Assembly (NCBI RefSeq): GCF_029360705.1
Contig: NZ_JARKMX010000005.1
Location: 62,001 to 126,000 of the forward strand
Source: Paraflavitalea pollutisoli
GTDB lineage: Bacteria > Bacteroidota > Bacteroidia > Chitinophagales > Chitinophagaceae
Reading direction: 5' to 3'
DNA length: 64,000 nt
The notes beneath the pieces were generated by a model that was not told where the DNA came from, did no database searches, and worked only from the letters and a program-made list of their open reading frames with translations. Positions within the stretch are counted from its first letter, which is position 1. Each line of letters begins with the position of its first letter. The position numbers were made by a program, and so were the translations under genes. This document shows, piece by piece, positions 57,175 through 64,000 of the stretch.

Positions 57175-58080
57175 AGTTGTAGGCGGGTTTGGCGTATTAT
57201 CGGGTTAATTGGCTAACAAATCCAGCTTGCGATATTGAACTTCAATGGCCAGGGGTAATCATTTTCCTACTCACGGGGTACTACCCTGTCCAGGCAATTT
57301 CGTATAAATAAACTACCTGTTGCATTGAGCAATAGATACTTGATTATGATCAATCGGATTTTTTCGAACCAGGATATTGAACTTTTACGTCAGACCGTGT
57401 AATTACTGAACGAATAAAAATGAGCAAAAGTGCTCTTGACCCCTATTTTGTATCCGGGTATTTTTGTTTTGAAGTTGATTGATGGAAGGAAAGGCAACCT
57501 CTCATATCCAATGTCCTGAGTTACCGTCCAGAAATAATTTCCAATGATCTTATGAATACCATCGTCAAATCCAATATCAGTCAACTTCTCCCTTCTTTTG
57601 TTGCTTGATACCTGCCTATTTTACAATTGTTGATCTTATCCTTTTAGCTCCGGTATCATTACTGCTTGCCAGTAAGTTGTTTCCGGAAAGTGCTGTTCAA
57701 AAGCCGGGAAGCAAAAAACAGCACAGTATTTGTAGGTTTAATCAGACCGGACAGTCCCGTTTTTAAAATCCATCGGCCAGCTACCTAAGGGTTTCCGCTT
57801 ATCCCTCCTCACACCTATCCGTAAAGATTTCTCCGCTTAGTAACTTTACCCCGATCGATATGGGCTTTTTACGTTAGTAGAAATACTATTTTAAACTCGC
57901 GATTTTACCCGTTTTTAAGTCGTAAGGTTACTAGTAAAATCCTCGCAAATCCACTACCCTATTGAATTGCAGGCAATTTAAACCATTTTGATCAGGATTA
58001 CCACCCGTTGTATAGCTTTTTTTTTTAGAGGTTTTTTACGCCTCCAAACTACTATTCTAAACCTCTAAAAACTTACTACT
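57175..58080. other. Long AT-richer intergenic region between the response regulator and the small Trp-rich protein
   Basis: 906 bp. A 64-codon leftward frame at 57390-57584 is not supported. The 3' end holds a 13-bp inverted repeat (58022-58071). A possible promoter, TTTG (57987-57990) and TAGCTTTT (58013-58020), lies before it. Nothing else recognisable. Confidence 0.6.
58022..58071 (+). promoter_or_regulatory. 5' leader inverted repeat before the small Trp-rich protein
   Basis: A perfect 13-bp inverted repeat TTTTTAGAGGTTT (58022-58034) / AAACCTCTAAAAA (58059-58071) with a 24-nt loop ends 9 nt before the ATG. A competing shorter pairing, GAGG with CCTC (58028-58031 / 58041-58044), is possible. 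No T-run follows, so a terminator is unlikely; it could control translation or mRNA stability. Confidence 0.6.
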
Positions 58081-58455
58081 ATGATTCAAAATGAACTCGT
58101 AACTAAGCGTTCCACTGCAGAAATCGGTGAGGATGTAGGCTACCAAATGGGCACCGAGTTTATCTCTAACTTCCGGAATGCCAACCCTAACGAGACTCTT
58201 TCTTACGTTATCGGCCGCAACATCATCGACCAGATCCTGGCTCAACCCGGTTGCGAAGGCATCCACATCTACAATGCCATCAACGAGTTTGGCAAAAAGA
58301 CACTTGTTTACGTAGGTATCGACAAGGACGGCAAGAACATTTTCGAATACACTGCGGTAAATAACGATGGTAATATTACGAAGGCTGAAGCCACTGTAGG
58401 CGACCGTACAGACGACGGCGGCGAAAGCTGGTGGAAATGGATCTTCGGCTGGTAA
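58081..58455 (+). CDS. Small Trp-rich cytoplasmic protein of unknown function
   Basis: 124 residues, no signal peptide. Acidic overall, with a C-terminal Trp cluster (GESWWKWIFGW). No family recognised. The preceding perfect inverted repeat, long upstream gap and location beside a two-component signalling cluster suggest a regulated role. It is 70 nt upstream of the membrane protein gene at 58526, which has its own promoter. Confidence 0.75.
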   Translation: MIQNELVTKRSTAEIGEDVGYQMGTEFISNFRNANPNETLSYVIGRNIIDQILAQPGCEGIHIYNAINEFGKKTLVYVGIDKDGKNIFEYTAVNNDGNITKAEATVGDRTDDGGESWWKWIFGW

Positions 58456-58477
58456 TCAAGTCTTTTTTCCTGATTAC

Positions 58478-58508
58478 TTGACTATTAAGCAAATGCCTTT
58501 TATATTTG
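58478..58508 (+). promoter_or_regulatory. Promoter of the first multi-span membrane protein
   Basis: TTG (58478-58480), 20-nt spacer, then TATATTTG (58501-58508): a good -33/-7 pair of the Bacteroidota type. The start of transcription is expected near 58515. Confidence 0.65.
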
Positions 58509-58525
58509 AGAAACTTTAAAAGGCT

Positions 58526-59218
58526 TTGTTTACCAAAAATATACTTAAAGCATTAAGTGGATTTTCTGGAATTTTACCCATAGTTTTTTTTCTACTCTTC
58601 CTGAAAAGGAACAATGAAAAGAAGCTATGGGTAATTTTTTTGTACGTTGTACTATCCTTTCTGACCGACGTTACCGCAGGTTCTCTACCAGATCATTCCC
58701 AAACCAAGTTTTACGTTTTTAGCTTTTTTACCATCATAGAGTATACACTATTCTCTATTTTTCTTTATCTTAATTTTAAGTCTAAGAAACTACGGTGGAT
58801 GATCCTGGCTGCTTTGCCATTATTCTATATTCTGGCAGGATACTATATCCTCAATAAAGATCAATCGAAGCTGTTTGATGCTGTGCCGGCCTCGCTGGAA
58901 TCCATTTTGATGATCATTTTTTGCGTCAGCTTTTTCTTTGAGCAAATCACTGATGTAGAAGTATCATTCATTTATTCTTCCAAAACGTTCTGGATCATTG
59001 TGGCTATCATGGTTTATAGTTCGGCCACTTTTTTCCTGTTTGTATCGGCAGAATTTCTGACCCAGGAAGAAAGAAAGGCATATTGGTTTATTAACCTGAT
59101 ATCCAACATCATTAAAAACCTGTTATTGACGATTGCATTTATAATACCCAATCATAAGCCACAGCCGATATCGGAACGTCGCTATGATGACGAGCTGTTT
59201 CAAAAACCAGCTCTCTAA
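58526..59218 (+). CDS. Multi-span membrane protein, possible sensor partner (paralog 1)
   Basis: 230 residues with about seven hydrophobic helices. Starts at a TTG; no ATG occurs before residue 91. No known family named. It shares spaced patterns with the membrane protein at 61092 (FWIIVAIMVYSSATFF versus FWIAAGNICFFSMYLL, and FINLISNIIKNLLLTIAF versus LLSVLHVIRFAFFIIAAA). Located 36 nt before the histidine kinase gene, so it may pass a membrane signal to that kinase, which itself has only one predicted helix. Confidence 0.7.
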   Translation: MFTKNILKALSGFSGILPIVFFLLFLKRNNEKKLWVIFLYVVLSFLTDVTAGSLPDHSQTKFYVFSFFTIIEYTLFSIFLYLNFKSKKLRWMILAALPLFYILAGYYILNKDQSKLFDAVPASLESILMIIFCVSFFFEQITDVEVSFIYSSKTFWIIVAIMVYSSATFFLFVSAEFLTQEERKAYWFINLISNIIKNLLLTIAFIIPNHKPQPISERRYDDELFQKPAL

Positions 59219-59254
59219 CCCTAAAAAACCAAGTTAGCCTTCGGGCGCCACCCC

Positions 59255-60094
59255 ATGCTGCTGCTAAGAATCAATGACCCCGACAGTCCCGTGTCCCTTG
59301 TACTTTTCTTTGGTACAGTGGGCATGCTGGCCCTTACCATCGGGTTGATTGTGTTCATCATTTTTCACCAACGAAAGGTTATTCGCTACCAGATGCGCCT
59401 GCAGCGCCTGGAACAAGAGCAACAAAAGATGTTGCTTAACGCGTCTATCCGACTGCAGGAAGAAGAGCGTCAACGCATCGCCGCCGACCTGCACGATGAT
59501 GCCGGTCCCCTCCTGGCTACTGCCCGTCTGTATCTCAACGAGAACCTCGTCAACCTTGACAAGACAACTCAACTGCAGAGTATCTACAATGCCAAACAGA
59601 TCATCGACGACACTATTCAGCTGATCCGCAATATCTCGCACAGCCTGATGCCTCCTACCCTCAAGAACTTTGGTCTTGAATCGGCTGTCAATGACCTGTT
59701 CCAAAAGATCAGCGGTTCGGGCAGTATGAATGCCAGCTGCCGCTTTCACGACTACCGCGAACGCCTCCACCCCGATGAAGAGCTCATCATTTTCCGCGTC
59801 ATCCAGGAGCTGGTCAATAATATCCTGAAACACAGCAATGCCAGCTTTATTCACCTCACGCAAAACCTGGGCGGCAATAAACTATACATCCGGCTGCATC
59901 ATGATGGCCGGGGCATTACCCAGAATGATTTTGAAAAGCTCAACAAGAGCAATGTAGGATTGGGATTGAAGAATATACAAAGCCGTTTGAAACTATTGCA
60001 GGGACGTATCTTTTTCGAAAAAGATATGTCGCAGACCTACTATAAAGTCACTATCGAAATCCCCAAACAGGAAGAAGAGCCTGCCGGAGAATAA
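59255..60094 (+). CDS. Sensor histidine kinase, HisKA_3/NarX type
   Basis: 279 residues. One transmembrane helix (residues ~12-32), a coiled-coil linker, then the HisKA_3 box with phospho-acceptor His in ADLHDDAGPLL. The HATPase_c domain shows VIQELVNNILKHSNA, HDGRGI and NVGLGLKNIQSRL. There is no extracytoplasmic sensor domain; input may come from a partner such as the preceding membrane protein. The NarL-type regulator that it should phosphorylate follows after 186 nt with its own weak promoter. Confidence 0.93.
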   Translation: MLLLRINDPDSPVSLVLFFGTVGMLALTIGLIVFIIFHQRKVIRYQMRLQRLEQEQQKMLLNASIRLQEEERQRIAADLHDDAGPLLATARLYLNENLVNLDKTTQLQSIYNAKQIIDDTIQLIRNISHSLMPPTLKNFGLESAVNDLFQKISGSGSMNASCRFHDYRERLHPDEELIIFRVIQELVNNILKHSNASFIHLTQNLGGNKLYIRLHHDGRGITQNDFEKLNKSNVGLGLKNIQSRLKLLQGRIFFEKDMSQTYYKVTIEIPKQEEEPAGE

Positions 60095-60230
60095 ATAAAT
60101 AATGTTTTGAAACCCATAATAATCAGGCGCTGAAGCATTAAAACTAATTACATTTGTGGCTCGTTATCACCAGGCTTTGAATCACTGACAATCAATGCAA
60201 TCTCTTCGATTTTACAGCACTAGGACAGTA

Positions 60231-60259
60231 TTGATAACGGACAATTTTCAGTAATTTTA
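60231..60259 (+). promoter_or_regulatory. Possible promoter of the second response regulator
   Basis: TTG (60231-60233), 18-nt spacer, TAATTTTA (60252-60259). Matches the Bacteroidota pattern except for the final G. The start of transcription would be near 60266, 15 nt before the ATG. Confidence 0.35.
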
Positions 60260-60280
60260 GTTGCCAATATCATTAACACA

Positions 60281-60937
60281 ATGGGACCCATTAAAGTTGC
60301 TATCGCTGACGATCACAAGATATTCCGAAAGGGGGTTATTCTTTCATTGCGGCCTTATACCAATATCAAGTTTGTCTTTGAAGCCGAGAACGGCCAGGAA
60401 TTACTGGATGCGCTGCCCGCCGCTCCGGAACAACCCGATGTGATCCTCATGGATTTACGCATGCCCCAGAAAGATGGTATTGAAACGACCAAGGTAGTAG
60501 CCAAACAATACCCCCAGATTCATGTGATTGCTCTTACGATGTATGAGGATGAACGCTTTGTAAGTCATATGATGGAGATAGGTGCCAATGGGTACCTGCT
60601 GAAAAGCGCTGACCCCGCCGAGATCAAGAAAGCGATCATGGAAGTGATGAGCAAAGGGTATTACCTGAACAACTTCGTAAACAGGATCTTGCTCAAAAAA
60701 TCGCACGCACGCCAGAAAGTGGTGCCCACGCTCAATAATGAAATAACCCTCAGTGACCGCGAAAGAGATGTGATCAAATATATCTGCATGGAATTTACCG
60801 CGCACGAAATAGCCCAAAAACTAGAGGTGAGTCCTCGCACTGTGGAAGCGATCAAAGACCGGTTGATGGAAAGATTTGGTGCAAAAAACACAGCAGGCCT
60901 TGTCTTCTTTGCAGTTAAGAACAACCTGATCGACTAG
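60281..60937 (+). CDS. NarL/FixJ-type response regulator (rightward paralog)
   Basis: 218 residues: receiver domain with phosphoacceptor Asp in DVILMDLRMPQKDG, and C-terminal LuxR helix-turn-helix (LSDRERDVIKYICMEFTAHEIAQKLEVS). Likely cognate to the upstream HisKA_3 kinase. Paralog of the leftward regulator at 56515. Downstream lies a second membrane protein of the same type as the one before the kinase. Confidence 0.94.
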   Translation: MGPIKVAIADDHKIFRKGVILSLRPYTNIKFVFEAENGQELLDALPAAPEQPDVILMDLRMPQKDGIETTKVVAKQYPQIHVIALTMYEDERFVSHMMEIGANGYLLKSADPAEIKKAIMEVMSKGYYLNNFVNRILLKKSHARQKVVPTLNNEITLSDRERDVIKYICMEFTAHEIAQKLEVSPRTVEAIKDRLMERFGAKNTAGLVFFAVKNNLID

Positions 60938-61091
60938 TTTCATCTCATGCCGGTATACCCGCCAGAGGCAGATCAACCCAACGGCATTTAATTCTGCTAA
61001 ATTTCAATAGCCTGTTCAGCATACCCGGTCCGTGACAGTTTAAAACCGGACCGGCGCTGCTCTATGAAAAACCGGTTCCGAACCTTCAATT

Positions 61092-61778
61092 ATGGTACAA
61101 ACCGGTACAGGCATCCCGCTCATGTTATCTTTGCTGGCAATCTTATTGCCGCTCATTCCTATTGTCATCATCTTTGTGCGCCGTACCTGGCAACTGGATA
61201 CCATGATCTTCCTGGGTGTCATCTGCCTGTTCTCTTGTCTGCAACACCTGCTGATCTACATGCCCCAATCGCAGCCGGGCAATACAGCCATCATCAACAG
61301 CCTCTTCGGTTTGGCAGAGCTTGGTCTGCTCCTCTACCTCTATAGGTTGATCATTAGGGCAAAATGGGCCACAGAACTACTGCACACCGTACTGATCGCC
61401 TTTGCTTCTGTAGCCATTACCATGTATGCCCTGGGGGGAATGATGAAGTATGCCGCGCCGCTTGCAATGACGGCCGCATTCATACTGCTTCTGGTATCGG
61501 TGGTGGCATTGGTACAATTGATCCGGCACAAACAGCTGTATATCTTTCAATCCCCCATGTTCTGGATTGCTGCCGGTAATATCTGTTTTTTCTCCATGTA
61601 CCTGTTGACAGGTGTGTTGCTGGTACGGGGTACAAGCACTCCTTCGTTACAACAGGAAAAAACAATCCTGCTTTCAGTACTGCATGTCATCAGGTTTGCC
61701 TTCTTCATCATAGCCGCCGCTACCGTATGGCCACCAAAACAAACGGATGGCTCCGTAAAGAACCATCCGTGGCAATAG
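61092..61778 (+). CDS. Multi-span membrane protein (paralog 2)
   Basis: 228 residues with about seven transmembrane helices (GIPLMLSLLAILLPLIPIVII, AELGLLLYLYRLII, SVAITMYALGGMM, MFWIAAGNICFFSMYLLTGV). It resembles the protein at 58526 in size, topology and several spaced motifs. No function is known; position after the response regulator suggests the same signalling unit. A short inverted repeat within its 3' end (61742-61770) has no T-run and is not a clear terminator. Confidence 0.75.
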   Translation: MVQTGTGIPLMLSLLAILLPLIPIVIIFVRRTWQLDTMIFLGVICLFSCLQHLLIYMPQSQPGNTAIINSLFGLAELGLLLYLYRLIIRAKWATELLHTVLIAFASVAITMYALGGMMKYAAPLAMTAAFILLLVSVVALVQLIRHKQLYIFQSPMFWIAAGNICFFSMYLLTGVLLVRGTSTPSLQQEKTILLSVLHVIRFAFFIIAAATVWPPKQTDGSVKNHPWQ

Positions 61779-61798
61779 GTTGGGTAGCCGAAGTGGCA

Positions 61799-62458
61799 TC
61801 AAATATTCATTTCAGGAATATCTCCTTCGATCAGTAATTTCCCCAGTGTTTTGAAACGGATCTCCTCGGTTGATACACCGGGTGCCCGTTCAATCAGTTT
61901 AAACCCACCCTGCGGCAGCACATCGAGCACGGCGAGGTCGGATACGATCCGCTTCACGCATCGTACTCCTGTCAGCGGTAAAGTACAGGCCGGCAATACC
62001 TTTGATTCTCCTTTTGGATTGGTATGCATCATGGCCACGATGATGTTCTTGGCACTGGCCACCAGGTCCATCGCCCCGCCCATCCCTTTAACCATTTTAC
62101 CAGGTATCTTCCAGTTCGCAATATCACCTTCTTCCGATACCTCCATAGCGCCCAAAACAGTCAGGTCGACCTTGCCGGCACGGATCATTCCAAAACTTTC
62201 TGCACTATCGAAGAAAACACCACCAGGCAATACTGTCACTGTTTCTTTCCCCGCATTGATGAGGTCGGCGTCGATAGCCTCCTCCAACGGGTAAGGCCCC
62301 ATACCCAGCATACCATTTTCCGATTGCAGCATAATGGAAATACCGGCGGGGATATAATTGGATACCAGGGTGGGAATTCCAATACCGAGATTTACATACA
62401 TGCCGTCACGCAATTCCTGGGCAATACGTTTGGCAATTCCGAATTTATCCAATGGCAT
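61799..62458 (-). CDS. scoB: 3-oxoacid CoA-transferase subunit B
   Basis: 219 residues. Transfers CoA between succinyl-CoA and acetoacetate in ketone-body or fatty-acid breakdown. Family motifs: [15 protein letters not shown], catalytic Glu in [11 protein letters not shown], and [17 protein letters not shown]. It is 37 nt downstream of scoA on the same strand, so the two subunits are expressed together. Confidence 0.95.
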   Translation of the reverse strand: MPLDKFGIAKRIAQELRDGMYVNLGIGIPTLVSNYIPAGISIMLQSENGMLGMGPYPLEEAIDADLINAGKETVTVLPGGVFFDSAESFGMIRAGKVDLTVLGAMEVSEEGDIANWKIPGKMVKGMGGAMDLVASAKNIIVAMMHTNPKGESKVLPACTLPLTGVRCVKRIVSDLAVLDVLPQGGFKLIERAPGVSTEEIRFKTLGKLLIEGDIPEMNI

Positions 62459-62495
62459 AGACGTTCGTTTTATATTATTCTAGAAGCTCTAACAC

Positions 62496-63194
62496 TCAGG
62501 CATTGATCTGGACAGTACGTCTTTCGATCCTTTTCTCATACTGCTGTCCCTGAAAAATCCGGTGCACGTAAATTCCGGCTACATGAATCTCATCGGGATC
62601 CAATTGGCCGGGGGCCACGAGCTCTTCCACTTCTGCTATCGTGATATGGCCAGCCTTGGCCATCGATGTAGAAAAATTGCGGGTTGTCTTTCTGAAAACG
62701 AGGTTGCCCATATGATCGCCTTTCCAGGCTTTCACAATGGCAAAATCGGCGTGCAGGGCATGTTCCATCAGGTACATTTTCCCATCAAACGCTCTCACTT
62801 CCTTGCCTTCTGCGATCTCAGTACCATAACCGGCAGGCGTAAAAAAAGCAGGTATACCCATACCCGCCATTTGTATACGGGTAGCCAATGTTCCCTGCGG
62901 AATAAGATCCACCTCCAGTTCACCACTAAGCAGCTGCCGTTCAAATTCAGCATTCTCTCCCACATATGAACTTATCATTTTTCGGATCTGCCGGGTCTGG
63001 AGGAGTAAGCCAAGACCAAAACCATCTACACCTGCATTGTTCGAAATACAGGTCAATCCCTTGACACCTTTGTCGACGAGGGCAGCAATCGTATTTTCCG
63101 GAATGCCACAAAGACCAAAGCCACCCAACATAAGGGTAGCATTGTCCGTAATATCGTGAATGGCGACAACTGCGTTAGCAACAACTTTATTCAT
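62496..63194 (-). CDS. scoA: 3-oxoacid CoA-transferase subunit A
   Basis: 232 residues. N-terminal [16 protein letters not shown] (the CoA-binding glycine motif), [15 protein letters not shown] and [31 protein letters not shown] are SCOT-A signatures. Forms the heteromeric transferase with scoB immediately downstream. Upstream lies a short gap and the DUF4296 gene. Confidence 0.96.
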   Translation of the reverse strand: MNKVVANAVVAIHDITDNATLMLGGFGLCGIPENTIAALVDKGVKGLTCISNNAGVDGFGLGLLLQTRQIRKMISSYVGENAEFERQLLSGELEVDLIPQGTLATRIQMAGMGIPAFFTPAGYGTEIAEGKEVRAFDGKMYLMEHALHADFAIVKAWKGDHMGNLVFRKTTRNFSTSMAKAGHITIAEVEELVAPGQLDPDEIHVAGIYVHRIFQGQQYEKRIERRTVQINA

Positions 63195-63253
63195 ACAATG
63201 AAAAGGCTTTTATGACAAACTGTTGATACGGTAACGGTAGAGGTAGCCGTAGA

Positions 63254-63658
63254 TTATCGTGCCGTATCCATTTTGTACAGCTCTGACCTGCGTCTTTCGG
63301 CACGAACCGACATGGAATCAAAGACCACTTTATGCAGGTCGGGACGGCTCAGGTAAAAATTAAAGCTTCGAATGAATTCATCGCGTGAGATCTTATGCAG
63401 CTGGAAAACCCGCTCATACATTTGCAGGTTCTCCAACTTGATATTCTTTTTTGCCGTAGAATCTCTCTCGAGAAACTGCGAGGAAAAACGATCAGCCTGG
63501 ATCATATCCCACATCACCGCTTCCATTTTCTCCTGGTTCATGACATCCGAGGGAATCTTATTTCGGTTGGTACAAGCTACAGCGCCTGCTATCAACAGAA
63601 ACACCATTCCATAAAAGAAAGAATTTGCCAACACAGTCAATGGTCGCTTTCGTATCAT
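63254..63658 (-). CDS. DUF4296 lipoprotein
   Basis: 134 residues with a signal peptide that ends in a lipobox-like VACTN near residue 29, so membrane-anchored. The rest is a helical DUF4296 domain (MEAVMWDMIQADRFSSQFLERDS ... FQLHKISRDEFIRSFNFYLSRPDLHKVVFDS). Its ATG overlaps the stop of the upstream PorD-like gene (ATGA), so the pair is translationally coupled. Family role unknown; linked to gliding/type IX secretion loci in other Bacteroidota. Confidence 0.88.
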   Translation of the reverse strand: MIRKRPLTVLANSFFYGMVFLLIAGAVACTNRNKIPSDVMNQEKMEAVMWDMIQADRFSSQFLERDSTAKKNIKLENLQMYERVFQLHKISRDEFIRSFNFYLSRPDLHKVVFDSMSVRAERRRSELYKMDTAR

Positions 63659-64000
63659 TTTAATTCCTGTTTGTAGGTATTGGCATTGGTAATATCGACA
63701 CGCATCAAAATTTCGCGTGCCTTCTGCCGCTCTTCGGGGGATGCTTTCTTAAACAGGCGAACCAGTTCATTGGCTTTTCCCTGGAAAAAGAAGGGCACCA
63801 CCATCGTATTGGAAATATCGGTATTCAGGGTATTCATGATATTTAAGGTGTTGAGCACAGCATTGCGGCCTTCCGCCTCGTTTTCATACATGGCATCCAT
63901 ACCCAGCCGGTAATAACTGTAAATAGCATCATGTACCAACGTATACCTGTTGTTGGTCAGGTTTTCCATCAACCAATACCGGTTGCGCAGTCCATCGAAC
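63655..64000 (-). CDS. porD: DUF4835/PorD-like protein, C-terminal part; 5' end outside the window
   Basis: The frame runs off the right edge; about 115 residues are visible. It reads FDGLRNRYWLMENLTNNRYTL, then VHDAIYSYYRLGMD and EERQKAREILMRVDI, which fits the end of DUF4835 family proteins known as PorD of the type IX secretion system. Without the N-terminus the assignment is by pattern only. It overlaps the DUF4296 start by 4 nt. Confidence 0.65.
   Translation of the reverse strand, partial: FDGLRNRYWLMENLTNNRYTLVHDAIYSYYRLGMDAMYENEAEGRNAVLNTLNIMNTLNTDISNTMVVPFFFQGKANELVRLFKKASPEERQKAREILMRVDITNANTYKQELK

Noticed and set aside
57390-57584. 64-codon minus-strand frame in the long gap
   Set aside because: No start signal, no recognisable features, AT-rich region; likely chance.
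61742-61770. Inverted repeat ACGGATGG/CCATCCGT at the end of the membrane protein gene
   Set aside because: Inside the coding end and not followed by T residues, so not called as a terminator.
1-64000. tRNA, rRNA, CRISPR arrays, insertion sequences
   Set aside because: No conserved T-loop sequence, regular spacer repeats or transposase was found by eye; short elements could still be missed.

Overview
The window comes from a chromosome of the phylum Bacteroidota, most likely the family Chitinophagaceae (Chitinophaga/Niastella-like). The evidence is a DUF4835/PorD-type type IX secretion gene, DUF4296 and DUF4476 proteins, a SecA of about 1100 residues with a C-terminal SEC-C zinc motif, a malic enzyme fused to a phosphotransacetylase domain, little use of Shine-Dalgarno sequences, and several -7 boxes of the Bacteroidota type (TAnnTTTG). 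Base composition is near 50% GC and even. I saw no transposase, integrase, tRNA, rRNA or CRISPR array, so this looks like core chromosome with a few accessory patches.

Layout. 1-2.8 kb: the 3' part of guaA and a periplasmic-binding-fold protein. 2.9-11.8 kb: a one-strand ligase-associated DNA repair cluster (exonuclease, ATP-dependent ligase, DEXH helicase, PdeM), interleaved with two c-heme proteins and followed by a histone-deacetylase-family gene. A convergent LexA-like XRE/S24 repressor follows at 12.0-12.8 kb, then a di-heme cytochrome c. 14.5-17.9 kb: secA. 18-22.3 kb: small accessory genes, namely a conserved unknown, a dual-specificity phosphatase, a UbiA-like membrane protein, a membrane-anchored XRE regulator and a two-lobed aspartic protease. 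22.3-26.7 kb: two secreted amidohydrolases. 26.9-29.3 kb: deoC, a SPOR protein and an M20 amidohydrolase. 29.4-36.8 kb: a long leftward run holding two ABC exporters, a YtrA-type GntR regulator, a GIN/DUF2807-like protein, and a TlpA-like protein between two related small proteins. Its promoter overlaps a perfect inverted-repeat operator.

36.8-37.7 kb is an intergenic region with two clusters of 11-bp tandem repeats. 37.7-43.7 kb carries central metabolism and envelope lipid transport: maeB-type malic enzyme, MlaE/MlaF-type ABC pair, a GNAT, an HxlR regulator and sucD. 43.8-54.3 kb has a DUF4476 protein, a 2046-residue alpha-2-macroglobulin with a thioester motif, a FAD oxidoreductase and two paralogous M90 (MtfA-like) zinc peptidases. 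54.5-56.4 kb is aspS. 56.5-61.8 kb is a signalling island with two paralogous NarL-type response regulators, a HisKA_3 kinase, two related multi-span membrane proteins and a small Trp-rich protein preceded by a strong 5' hairpin. The right end holds the CoA-transferase genes scoA/scoB, a DUF4296 lipoprotein and the 3' end of porD.

Points most worth attention: the heme genes threaded through the DNA repair cluster beside a LexA-like repressor; the two-lobed bacterial aspartic protease; the GntR operator/promoter architecture; the related small proteins flanking the TlpA-like gene; the duplicated 11-bp repeat cassettes; the signalling island; and a terminator whose U-tract is also a -7 promoter box.
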